DNA of 64,000 nucleotides from Weissella oryzae SG25. GTDB taxonomy: Bacteria > Bacillota > Bacilli > Lactobacillales > Lactobacillaceae. The notes under the pieces are model-generated. The model had not been told where the DNA came from. It did not search any database and saw only the letters and a list, made by a program, of their open reading frames with translations. Made by a program: the position numbers and the translations under genes. This document shows, piece after piece, positions 19,226 to 26,780 of this stretch (positions within the stretch are counted from its first letter, which is position 1; each line of letters starts with the position of its first letter). The stretch lies in NCBI RefSeq assembly GCF_000691805.2, contig NZ_DF820486.1:95959-159958 (forward strand), given 5' to 3'.

Positions 19226-20632
19226 CTAATACATATCATCTGCCAAAGACTTTTGCGTTGCGCGTACTTGGAACCGTAAGCCCTTCGGGTAGAAATTTTT
19301 CATCTGACCGTCAACCAACTTACCAAAACCGGTCCCATTGCCATTAATTTCCAATAGGTACCAGCCATTTGCATATTTTTGGTCCTTGAAATCTTTTAGC
19401 ATAAAGGTATCGCCATGCACATACTTTGCCCATTCATCTTGATCAACCGTATAACGGTTAGTAAAAGCATCCGGATGAAAAGCTAATGCCAAGGCCAATG
19501 AAGGTTCAAACCGATTTTTCTTGACAGTTCCCAAATGTAACCCAGCGCGTAGTACCTGTAACCCTTTTAATTCGGGGGTACCAACTGGCAAAGCATAAAT
19601 TTGATCACCAAAGGCCAAGAGCACCGGCTCATCATAGTCTGGCATATTAACTGTCTTAAAGGCATCCCAAAGGCGCCGTTGTTCTTTGGTTAAATTACTT
19701 TGGGCTAACTTTGGTTCCTTAATGACGTTATCCGCATCAGGACTTAACCGTAGTTTTGCAACGAAGTGCCCTTCACCATCGAGATGTTGTGGAAATAACC
19801 GCGCAGTTCCTGCTAAGACTGGATTGCCATCCGCCCAAGCTGGACGACCGTCATCAATCTGCGCTGGTTTATCCAACGGGATTAATTGTAATGCTGGGTA
19901 TTCATTTAACAACCAAGCAATAATTTGCTCATCCTCTTCTGGTGCAAAGGTACAAGTTGAATAAATCAACTCGCCACCTGGTTTTAGCATTTTCAAGGTT
20001 GCTTGCAAAATTTCTCTTTGCCGACTGGCATTTTCAGCTGGATAACCTGGATGCCAGTATTGAATTGCTGCTGGGTCCTTACGAAACATCCCTTCCCCAG
20101 AGCAAGGTGCATCTAGGATGATTTTATCAAAATAGGCGGGGAAATGTTTGGCTAATTCGGCTGGTGCATGATTAGTTACTAGTGCATTTCGAACCCCAAA
20201 ACGCTCAACATTCTCACTGAGAATTTGCGCCCGTTTACGAAAAATTTCATTTGAAACTAATAAGCCCGCTTGTTGCATAAACGATGCCAGATGAGTTGTT
20301 TTTCCACCTGGAGCTGCCGCTAAATCTAAAACTCGTTCACCGGGTTTTGGCTGCGCCACTTCACCAACATATTGGGCAGATGGTTCTTGTGAATAAATCA
20401 CCCCATTTGTATGATCAACTGAATGCCCATTAACCGCTCCCAAACGGCCAAACCGACTCCAAGGCACCGTTCCCGTCACCTGTGTATCATAGAGGGTTAC
20501 GTTAGCTTTTAGTGGGTTAAGCCGAAAAGCCTTACTAATCGGTTTTTCATAGGCAGCCAAAAAAGCTGAATATTCTGAGCCTAATAACGCTTGATAGCGT
20601 TCTTTAAAAGCCGCTGGTAATTGCTCAATCAT
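19226..20632 (-). CDS. rsmF: rRNA cytosine-C5 methyltransferase (RsmF/NOL1-NOP2-Sun family)
   Basis: A 468-residue SAM-dependent RNA methyltransferase. SAM-binding motif I is DLAAAPGGKTTHLA near residue 105, the motif IV cysteine is in DAPCSGEGMF near 180, and the catalytic cysteine is in STCTFAPEED near 231. A C-terminal domain of about 170 residues (PUA-like, as in RsmF relatives) follows. The likely substrate is 16S rRNA. The ATG at 20632 has AAGGAG ten bases upstream; the ATG at 20641 lies too close to that site. Confidence 0.88.
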   Translation of the reverse strand: MIEQLPAAFKERYQALLGSEYSAFLAAYEKPISKAFRLNPLKANVTLYDTQVTGTVPWSRFGRLGAVNGHSVDHTNGVIYSQEPSAQYVGEVAQPKPGERVLDLAAAPGGKTTHLASFMQQAGLLVSNEIFRKRAQILSENVERFGVRNALVTNHAPAELAKHFPAYFDKIILDAPCSGEGMFRKDPAAIQYWHPGYPAENASRQREILQATLKMLKPGGELIYSTCTFAPEEDEQIIAWLLNEYPALQLIPLDKPAQIDDGRPAWADGNPVLAGTARLFPQHLDGEGHFVAKLRLSPDADNVIKEPKLAQSNLTKEQRRLWDAFKTVNMPDYDEPVLLAFGDQIYALPVGTPELKGLQVLRAGLHLGTVKKNRFEPSLALALAFHPDAFTNRYTVDQDEWAKYVHGDTFMLKDFKDQKYANGWYLLEINGNGTGFGKLVDGQMKNFYPKGLRFQVRATQKSLADDMY

Positions 20633-20740
20633 AGCCAACATACTCCTTATCTTAAATACATACTGCTATCAATTCTAGCATTCACCAGCCTTTAAAAAAA
20701 GCTTTTATCAAAAGAGAATTTAATCTAGTTAATTAGCCAC

Positions 20741-20780
20741 AAAAAAAGGATAGTAAAATCATCTGATTTTACTATCCTTT
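20741..20780 (-). terminator. intrinsic terminator after HAD phosphatase gene
   Basis: A perfect 17-base inverted repeat, AAAGGATAGTAAAATCA with a two-base centre, is followed by a T run on the minus strand. Confidence 0.88.
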
Positions 20781-20820
20781 CAGTGAGCTTACGCTTTACC
20801 AACCACCAATAGATACCGTC

Positions 20821-21639
20821 TTACAAGGCCAAAGCTTGTTCCAAATAACGGGCTAATCCATCGGCTTCATTGCTATATTCAGTAATATCATTAGCAATTT
20901 TTTTCAAAGCTGGATTACCATTAGCCATTACAATCCCATGCTTAGCATACTCAATCATTTCAAAATCATTCATTTCGTCGCCAAAAGCGTAGACATCATC
21001 GGGATCAATATCATAGTGCTTTCGTAAATACTCTAGGCCGGTCGTCTTTGATATACCGGCCGCCGACACTTCAACTACATGCTGGTCACCCCAGGTTTTT
21101 ACCGTAATGGCTTCATTACCGTAACGCGCTTGCAAAAATGCTTGGGCGGCCTGCATCTGTACTGGATTTTCACCATGTAAAATAATTGCGTTGACATCTT
21201 CACGTAGATTCTGTTTATTCAGTTGATGTAATTGATCGCGGTCACTTGGAAAAAATGCTAACTCACCCACTGGCCTTAAGCCCGTTGTCGCAGACCAAGC
21301 ATGGTTTTTATTTTCAGCCGCTAGTAAATCAATCCCTAGGTCGGCGGCTTGATCAAAAATATCAAAGGCAAGGTCATGATTAATTAATTTAGAATACTCA
21401 TATTCCCAATTTTCATGGGGCTTATGACCCAAACCACCGTTGAAATTAATCATTGGTGATTTTAAGCCTATATAATCATAAATACCCGTTGCCAAACGCG
21501 CTGGGCGTCCAGTCACAATTGATACAATATGTCCAGCAGCTTGGGCGGCTTGCAGCACTGCCCGCGTCTTATCTGAAACTTCACCAGCATTATTTAAGGT
21601 TGTATAATCTAGGTCAATTCCAATTAACTTTCTTCTCAT
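20821..21639 (-). CDS. Cof-type HAD-IIB sugar-phosphatase-like hydrolase
   Basis: A 272-residue HAD-superfamily hydrolase with a C2b cap. Motif I is GIDLDYTTLN near residue 7 (nucleophile Asp, DxDxT), motif II is SIVTGRPA near 40, and the metal motif is FGDEMNDFEMI near 218. Such enzymes dephosphorylate sugar phosphates, FMN or other small phosphates; the substrate cannot be read here. It lies 19 bases downstream of xpt and is probably co-transcribed. Confidence 0.88.
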   Translation of the reverse strand: MRRKLIGIDLDYTTLNNAGEVSDKTRAVLQAAQAAGHIVSIVTGRPARLATGIYDYIGLKSPMINFNGGLGHKPHENWEYEYSKLINHDLAFDIFDQAADLGIDLLAAENKNHAWSATTGLRPVGELAFFPSDRDQLHQLNKQNLREDVNAIILHGENPVQMQAAQAFLQARYGNEAITVKTWGDQHVVEVSAAGISKTTGLEYLRKHYDIDPDDVYAFGDEMNDFEMIEYAKHGIVMANGNPALKKIANDITEYSNEADGLARYLEQALAL

Positions 21640-21658
21640 CTCTTACCACCCTAATATG

Positions 21659-22228
21659 CTATGCAAAGATTACTTTGCCATCTTTAAAATCGGCAATTTT
21701 TGCCAATGATTCTAACCGAATCCCACGTTCATCCAAGATTTCATGGCCTGGTTGGAAGGCCTTTTCAATCACAATTGCGGCACCGACAACGCTTGCTTGG
21801 GCGGCATCCATAATTGCTAATAGGCCATTCATCGCCTGCCCATTTGCCAAAAAGTCATCCACTAGCAAAATCCGCTCACCGGCACTCAAGAACTTCTTGT
21901 CGATAATGATATGGTTCGTTTCCTTCTTGGTAAAAGAATATACATCTGCCATATAATTTTCATCAGTCATTGTAATTGCTGCCTTCTTCTTAGCAAAGAC
22001 CAATGGCACCCCTAGTTCAGCAGCAGCAAAAACCGCTGGTGCAATCCCCGAAGTTTCAACCGTTACAATTTTATCAATTCGATCATGATCAAATAGCCGC
22101 GCAATCTCTTTACCAATCGCTTGCATCAACACTGGATCAATCTGATGATTCAAAAAAGCATCTACTTTTAGAATATCAGTCCCCAATACGCGCCCCTCTG
22201 CAGCGATTCGATTTTCTAGCATTTTCAT
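21659..22228 (-). CDS. xpt: xanthine phosphoribosyltransferase
   Basis: A 189-residue type I phosphoribosyltransferase that makes XMP from xanthine and PRPP. The PRPP-binding loop is ILLVDDFLANGQA near residue 125, and the TVETSGIAPAVFAA segment lies near 56. The Shine-Dalgarno GGAGG lies eight bases before the ATG. It is transcribed away from the xanthine permease pbuX, and its own leader is too short to carry a riboswitch. Confidence 0.93.
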   Translation of the reverse strand: MKMLENRIAAEGRVLGTDILKVDAFLNHQIDPVLMQAIGKEIARLFDHDRIDKIVTVETSGIAPAVFAAAELGVPLVFAKKKAAITMTDENYMADVYSFTKKETNHIIIDKKFLSAGERILLVDDFLANGQAMNGLLAIMDAAQASVVGAAIVIEKAFQPGHEILDERGIRLESLAKIADFKDGKVIFA

Positions 22229-22259
22229 GTTTGCAGCCTCCGATAAAATTGTTTTTCAT

Positions 22260-22289
22260 AGAATAGCACACATTTATCAACCGCCACAA
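22260..22289 (-). promoter_or_regulatory. xpt promoter
   Basis: A -35 TTGTGG (22284-22289) and a -10 TATTCT (22260-22265) with a TGn extension, spacer 18 bases, on the minus strand. The transcript would begin about 25 bases before xpt. Confidence 0.55.
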
Positions 22290-22311
22290 ATTTTTTTATT
22301 AAAAAATACCC

Positions 22312-22341
22312 TTGCAGTCCAAGTCCATTTACTAGTATAAT
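22312..22341 (+). promoter_or_regulatory. pbuX promoter
   Basis: A -35 TTGCAG and a perfect -10 TATAAT separated by 18 bases, 20 bases upstream of the purine aptamer. Confidence 0.75.
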
Positions 22342-22360
22342 ACTCGGCATAATATAAACA

Positions 22361-22431
22361 GTTTCGTGATATATATCCGGAGAATGGCCGGACGTTTCTA
22401 CCCCAGACCGATTTGGGACTATCGCCAAAAC
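22361..22431 (+). promoter_or_regulatory. purine (guanine-class) riboswitch aptamer
   Basis: P1 pairs GTGATA with TATCGC and extends as GTTT with AAAC. P2 is TCCGG/CCGGA, the conserved J2/3 reads CGTTTCTACC, P3 is CCCA/TGGG, and J3/1 reads GACTAT. The C in GACTAT marks the guanine/xanthine/hypoxanthine class rather than adenine. It should switch off pbuX when guanine is plentiful. Confidence 0.93.
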
Positions 22432-22476
22432 CACACAACCATTCTGTGTCGACAGAACTTGTGTGGTTTTTTTATT
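22427..22476 (+). terminator. riboswitch expression-platform terminator
   Basis: AAAACCACACAA pairs with TTGTGTGGTTTT, capped by an inner TTCTGT/ACAGAA stem, followed by a T run. It begins within the 3' strand of the extended aptamer P1, as expected for a transcriptional off-switch. Confidence 0.88.
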
Positions 22477-22494
22477 TTATTTTTGGAGGACAAT

Positions 22495-23811
22495 GTGAAC
22501 ACAGTTAGCAAACCCAATTGGGGTCAATCATTAGTTTTAGGTATCCAACACGTTTTAGCTATGTATTCAGGTGGCGTTTTAGTGCCGCTTTTGATTGGGG
22601 CCGCCCTACACTTTTCTGCACAACAGATGGCCTTTTTAATTTCAGCCGATATTTTCATGACCGGAATTGGTACTTTGTTGCAATTAAAGCAAATGCGCTT
22701 TACGGGAATTGCAATGCCCGTCGTCCTTGGCTCAGCAATTCAGTCGGTTACTCCGTTAATTAACATTGGCTCAACCCTCGGTTTCGGGGCTATGTATGGA
22801 GCGACCATTGCAGCTGGAATCTTTGTCTTTTTAATTGCTGGTCTTTTTGCCCGGCTACGTGCCTTTTTCCCACCAGTCGTAACCGGCTCACTTATCACGA
22901 TTATTGGCTTTGCCTTAATTCCTGTTGGTATCCAAAACCTTGGCGGTGGTGATTTAACTGCGAAAAACTTTGGTTCAGCAACTAACCTGCTTGTCGGCTT
23001 TGTTACCATAATCATCATTATGGCAATTACCCTCCTCGCTAAAGGCTTCTTAAAGTCAATCTCAATCTTACTCGGTATCATTTTAGGAACCCTCTTTGCG
23101 GCAAGTTTAGGCGGTGTTTCCCTAGCGGCCGTGGGTCAAGCTGATTGGTTACACTTGCCTACCCCATTTTTCTTAGCAAAGCCAACCTTTCATAGTTCCG
23201 CCATTATCACAATGATTATTGTCGCAATCACCTCAATGATTGAATCAACCGGCGTTTACTTTGCCTTAGCTGACCTAACCGGGCGCGATTTGAGTCAAAA
23301 TGACTTGGCACGAGGCTACCGTTCAGAAGGTTTGGCGGTGATTCTTTCGGGGCTTTTCAACACCTTCCCCTACTCAACCTTTTCACAAAATGTCGGGGTT
23401 GTTCGTTTATCGGGGATGAAATCACGTCGCCCAATTTATTTTGCCGTCATTATCCTATTACTAATTGGCCTAATTCCTAAGTTTGGCGCCCTTGTTACTG
23501 TCATCCCCAGCTCTGTCCTAGGCGCTGCAATGTTAGTTCTATTTGGAACCATTGGTGTTCAAGGAATTACCATCCTTAAAAAAGTCGATTTGAATCAAGA
23601 ACGTAATTTATTAATTGTGGCCCTTTCAATTGGTAGTGGGATTGGTGTAACCGTCTATCCACAAATCTTCCAACAGATGCCAACAGCCGTTAAGCTAGTG
23701 ATAACTAATGCGGTTGTAATTACTTCAATTGTCGCCGTCCTATTAAATGCGCTTTTGCCAAAAACTAAGCCTAGCAATGATAAAATCGCTGGTCTTGCTG
23801 AAAATAACTAA
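22495..23811 (+). CDS. pbuX: xanthine permease (NCS2 family)
   Basis: A 438-residue nucleobase transporter of the NCS2 family with about 14 membrane segments. The conserved MIESTGVYFALADLTG region near residue 255 and NTFPYSTFSQNVGVVRLSG near 286 hold the substrate-site Glu and Asn residues. The start is the GTG at 22495, five bases after GGAGG. The reading frame extends upstream through the riboswitch, but translation from there is not supported. Imports xanthine, which the divergent xpt product converts to XMP. Confidence 0.92.
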   Translation: MNTVSKPNWGQSLVLGIQHVLAMYSGGVLVPLLIGAALHFSAQQMAFLISADIFMTGIGTLLQLKQMRFTGIAMPVVLGSAIQSVTPLINIGSTLGFGAMYGATIAAGIFVFLIAGLFARLRAFFPPVVTGSLITIIGFALIPVGIQNLGGGDLTAKNFGSATNLLVGFVTIIIIMAITLLAKGFLKSISILLGIILGTLFAASLGGVSLAAVGQADWLHLPTPFFLAKPTFHSSAIITMIIVAITSMIESTGVYFALADLTGRDLSQNDLARGYRSEGLAVILSGLFNTFPYSTFSQNVGVVRLSGMKSRRPIYFAVIILLLIGLIPKFGALVTVIPSSVLGAAMLVLFGTIGVQGITILKKVDLNQERNLLIVALSIGSGIGVTVYPQIFQQMPTAVKLVITNAVVITSIVAVLLNALLPKTKPSNDKIAGLAENN

Positions 23812-23830
23812 ATAATGCCCTGCAAAATTT

Positions 23831-23882
23831 AAAGGGGTGGCAATCAAAACACAGTTAAGTGTTTGATTGCCACCCCTTTTTC
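23831..23882 (+). terminator. intrinsic terminator after pbuX
   Basis: AAAGGGGTGGCAATCAAA pairs with TTTGATTGCCACCCCTTT, followed by T residues. The stem is about 20 pairs. Confidence 0.88.
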
Positions 23883-23898
23883 TTGCACTAAAGCTAAA

Positions 23899-23926
23899 CA
23901 AAAAAACGACTGAAAAACTTCAGTCG
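23899..23926 (-). terminator. intrinsic terminator after aldo/keto reductase gene
   Basis: CGACTGAA pairs with TTCAGTCG and a run of seven T follows on the minus strand. Confidence 0.8.
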
Positions 23927-23937
23927 CTTCTTTATCT

Positions 23938-24924
23938 TTAACCTAAGATTGCATCAATCTGACCAAGCTCGGCTTCAGTAAAGTCCATATTAGCTGTGAA
24001 CTTGATGTTATCTAACAAATGTTCAACTGAAGTTGCCCCAGTAACAATTGAAGCGACGCGATTATCACGCAATAACCAAGCCATTGCCATTTGATTCAAG
24101 CTTTGACCACGTTGGGCTGCTAAATCATTTAGGCGATTAAGCTTGCGTACCGCAGCGGGAATATCGGCTTTAATGAAGTCATTTGAGCGATGTACGGCTA
24201 TATCAGCCGGAATACCATCCAAATAACGATCAGTCAACAAGCCCTCAGCCAAGGGACCATAGGCAATCAAACTAGCATGATTCTCGCCTAAGGTATCTAA
24301 CAAACCAGTGGTCTCAGCATCTCGGTTTAACATATTATATGAAACTTGATTACCAATAAATGGTGTGTGTAGTTCAGCAAAAATCTTAGCGATTGCTGCT
24401 GTTTGTTCAGTTGTATAGTTTGAAACTCCAACATAGAGTGCTTTGCCTTGGCGAACCAAGAGGTCCATTGCTTCAGCTGTTTCGCGTAAGTTAGTATTTG
24501 GATCCCAGCGATGAGCATAGAAAACATCGACATAATCCAAGTGCATCCGCCGCAATGACAAATCTAGGGCTGCAACCAAGGTCTTCTTACCAGAAAACTC
24601 CCCCAAAGGACCAGGCCACATGTGGTAACCAGCTTTAGTAGTAATGATTAATTCATCACGGTAAGGCTTCAAATCCTTCTCGTACACTGCCCCAAAGGTT
24701 TCCTCAGCCGTTCCATTTGAAGGCCCATAATTAGAAGCATTATCAAAAGAAAAAATTCCATTATCAAAAGCCTTTAAAATTACTTCACGCGAATTAGCCA
24801 AGGGCTTTTGGTCACCCAAGCCCCGCCATAGACCAAATGAAACAGCGGGTAAAATCAAACCACTATCCGCAACCCGTCGGTAAGGCATCTTTTCATAACG
24901 TTGTTCATCAGCTGCATAAACCAT
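23938..24924 (-). CDS. aldo/keto reductase (YghZ/AKR14-like)
   Basis: A 328-residue NADPH-dependent oxidoreductase with a TIM barrel. The catalytic tetrad is seen as Asp and Tyr in FDNASNYG near residue 56, Lys in ITTKAGYHMWPG near 96, and His in YAHRWD near 137. These residues and the NQVSYNMLNR segment resemble the YghZ and Kv-beta-type group that acts on aldehydes such as methylglyoxal. The exact substrate is not readable. It follows prs by 29 bases and may share its transcript. Confidence 0.88.
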   Translation of the reverse strand: MVYAADEQRYEKMPYRRVADSGLILPAVSFGLWRGLGDQKPLANSREVILKAFDNGIFSFDNASNYGPSNGTAEETFGAVYEKDLKPYRDELIITTKAGYHMWPGPLGEFSGKKTLVAALDLSLRRMHLDYVDVFYAHRWDPNTNLRETAEAMDLLVRQGKALYVGVSNYTTEQTAAIAKIFAELHTPFIGNQVSYNMLNRDAETTGLLDTLGENHASLIAYGPLAEGLLTDRYLDGIPADIAVHRSNDFIKADIPAAVRKLNRLNDLAAQRGQSLNQMAMAWLLRDNRVASIVTGATSVEHLLDNIKFTANMDFTEAELGQIDAILG

Positions 24925-24953
24925 CTTTGCTTTTCCTCCACTAACTAGATAAA

Positions 24954-25925
24954 TTAAATATTAATTTCAGGCCGTCGTGGGCTTTTAAATAGCCCCTCAA
25001 TTGGTGTATTATCATGAATCCGTTGAATTGCCTCTGCAATCAATGGTGCAACCGTTAAGCGAGTCCACTTAGCAAATGGCTCAGTCTTAGGCCAGCCTAA
25101 AGAATTAGTTGTCACAATTGTTGAAAGATATTCATCATTTGCCAACCGCTCAGCTGCATCACCTGACATAACTGCATGGGTTGCGACCCCAATTACATCA
25201 GTCGCACCAGCATAGTGTAAAGCACGCGCTGAAACTTGCATCCGTTTACCCGTATCGATAATATCATCAATAATAATCGCCCGCTTACCACGAACGTCCC
25301 CGACAATCGTATCCGTCCCCTTTGGATTTTCAAGGGCAGCTCGGTCATTAATGACACCCCAAGGTGCATCCAAAAGCTCAGCAAATTTACGCGCACGACC
25401 GGCTCCGGTATGGTCAGCCGAGACAACCACAATATCCTTGGTCATCTTGCGTTCGAAAAAATAATCAGCCAGTAATGGTGCTGCTTGTAGATGGTCAACT
25501 GGAATATCAAAGAACCCTTGAATTTGTGCGGCGTGTAAATCAAGCGCAACCACACGATCAACTTGGTTCATCTCCAACATTGATGCAATCAACTTAGCGG
25601 TAATTGGCTCTCTAGAACGGGCTTTGCGGTCTTGTCGTGCATAACCATAGTAAGGTAAAACCACGTTAATGGTCTTAGCTGACGACCGGCGTAGTGCATC
25701 CACCAAAATCATGATTTCCATGAAAGCATCATTAATCGCCTCAGCAATTGGTGCAATGATATAAGCATCATCCCCGCGCACTGATTCTAAGACTCGTTCA
25801 TAGACTTCGCCATCCGCAAACCGTTGAATGTCAATCGGTGTTAATGGCAAATCTAGATATTCAGCAATTTCTTCGGCTAAGCTATGATTAGCAGTCAAAC
25901 CAAATAACTTAATTTCTGACTCCAT
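24954..25925 (-). CDS. prs2: ribose-phosphate pyrophosphokinase paralogue (Prs2-like), atypical active site
   Basis: A 323-residue Prs-family protein. RFADGEVYERV near residue 36, YYGYARQDRKARSREPITAKL near 96 and DLHAAQIQGFFDIPVDHL near 133 are well conserved. The flexible catalytic loop, DKRRP in the Bacillus enzyme, reads NDRAA here, so the catalytic Lys and the second Arg are missing. The PRPP loop DDIIDTAGT reads DDIIDTGKR. It may be a low-activity or regulatory paralogue; secondary Prs proteins are common in lactic acid bacteria. The ATG at 25925 has GGAGG five bases upstream. Confidence 0.85.
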   Translation of the reverse strand: MESEIKLFGLTANHSLAEEIAEYLDLPLTPIDIQRFADGEVYERVLESVRGDDAYIIAPIAEAINDAFMEIMILVDALRRSSAKTINVVLPYYGYARQDRKARSREPITAKLIASMLEMNQVDRVVALDLHAAQIQGFFDIPVDHLQAAPLLADYFFERKMTKDIVVVSADHTGAGRARKFAELLDAPWGVINDRAALENPKGTDTIVGDVRGKRAIIIDDIIDTGKRMQVSARALHYAGATDVIGVATHAVMSGDAAERLANDEYLSTIVTTNSLGWPKTEPFAKWTRLTVAPLIAEAIQRIHDNTPIEGLFKSPRRPEINI

Positions 25926-25997
25926 GGAATCCTCCAAAAATTTTATTATCTCTATTCTACCGTAAATTACTTTCTGACGGAAACATTTATCTTACAC

Positions 25998-26026
25998 TTG
26001 CGTAAGCTTACGCACTATTTTATACT
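25998..26026 (+). promoter_or_regulatory. promoter for TPP riboswitch-ykoEDC, with palindrome
   Basis: A -35 TTGCGT (25998-26003) and a -10 TATACT (26021-26026), spacer 17 bases. A perfect 16-base palindrome, TGCGTAAGCTTACGCA at 25999-26014, overlaps the -35 and spacer and could be an operator. Confidence 0.7.
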
Positions 26027-26040
26027 AGCCATAACGAATA

Positions 26041-26120
26041 TGTGAGCTGGGGTGCCCTATGGCTGAGACTTACCCATTGAACCTGATCTAGTTAACACTA
26101 GCGTAGGGAGCTTGGATTCA
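26041..26120 (+). promoter_or_regulatory. TPP riboswitch (THI box)
   Basis: Contains the hallmark segments GGGGTGCCC, GGCTGAGA, ACCTGATCTAGTTAACACTA and GCGTAGGGAG in the right order and spacing. AGCT at both ends forms the core of P1. Binding of thiamine pyrophosphate should favour the terminator that follows and reduce ykoEDC transcription. Confidence 0.95.
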
Positions 26121-26138
26121 TTAATACGGATGTATATG

Positions 26139-26181
26139 AGCCCACAAGAAACCAGCTAAGCGGTTTTTTGTGGGCTTTTTT
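26139..26181 (+). terminator. TPP riboswitch terminator
   Basis: AGCCCACAA...AAACC pairs with GGTTTTTTGTGGGCT and is followed by TTTTTTC. It is the expression platform between the THI box and ykoE. Confidence 0.88.
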
Positions 26182-26219
26182 CCCACCACAATTCGAAATA
26201 TATTTAGGGGGTTTGCACC

Positions 26220-26780
26220 GTGCAAACAATTAATCAAAAGAAGGGTCGCTGGACTCTCAAACAAGTTATTTTCTTGGCTATCATTGCCATTTTCTTTGGC
26301 TTCATCTATGAGGCATGGTCTTTTGCCTATTACGCCTTGGCAGCTACCCCATTAAAAGCGGTGGCTAATGATGCCACCATTGGGGTTTGGCTAATGGCTG
26401 GACCGCTGGCTGGTGTCTTATTGCAACGGATTGGGGCTAGTACCCTAGGTGAACTTTTAGCTGCCACCATTGAAATGCTATTATTTTCAAGCTGGGGTGT
26501 CGGTGTTCTGATTTCTGGTTTGATTCAAGGAATTGGGTCTGAACTTGGTTTCACCCTCACCGGTTATAAAAATTGGGGACGCCTTGGTCTAACTCTATCA
26601 GTTATCACGAGTACTTTAGTTACTTTCTGTTACGACCTTTTTGCATCCGGTTATGCGCAATATTCACTAAGCTTTTTACTCGTTCTTTTCTGCGTTCGCT
26701 TAATTTCAATTGCCTTTTTCTCTGGTGTGCTTGTCTACTGGATTAAACTCCTTGTCGAAAAATCAGGATTAATTAAGTAA
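26220..26780 (+). CDS. ykoE: YkoE-type ECF S component (thiamine/HMP)
   Basis: A 186-residue membrane protein with about five to six helices, matching YkoE, the substrate-binding subunit of the YkoEDC thiamine or HMP transporter. GFIYEAWSFAYYAL near residue 27 and GIGSELGFTLTGY near 105 are typical. It starts at GTG with AGGGGG eight bases upstream, under a TPP riboswitch, which supports a thiamine-related ligand. Its stop overlaps the ykoD start as TAATG. Confidence 0.92.
   Translation: MQTINQKKGRWTLKQVIFLAIIAIFFGFIYEAWSFAYYALAATPLKAVANDATIGVWLMAGPLAGVLLQRIGASTLGELLAATIEMLLFSSWGVGVLISGLIQGIGSELGFTLTGYKNWGRLGLTLSVITSTLVTFCYDLFASGYAQYSLSFLLVLFCVRLISIAFFSGVLVYWIKLLVEKSGLIK

Noticed and set aside
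22366..22494. In-frame extension of pbuX upstream through the riboswitch
   Set aside because: It overlaps the aptamer and terminator, has no Shine-Dalgarno, and homologues start near the GTG at 22495, which has GGAGG.
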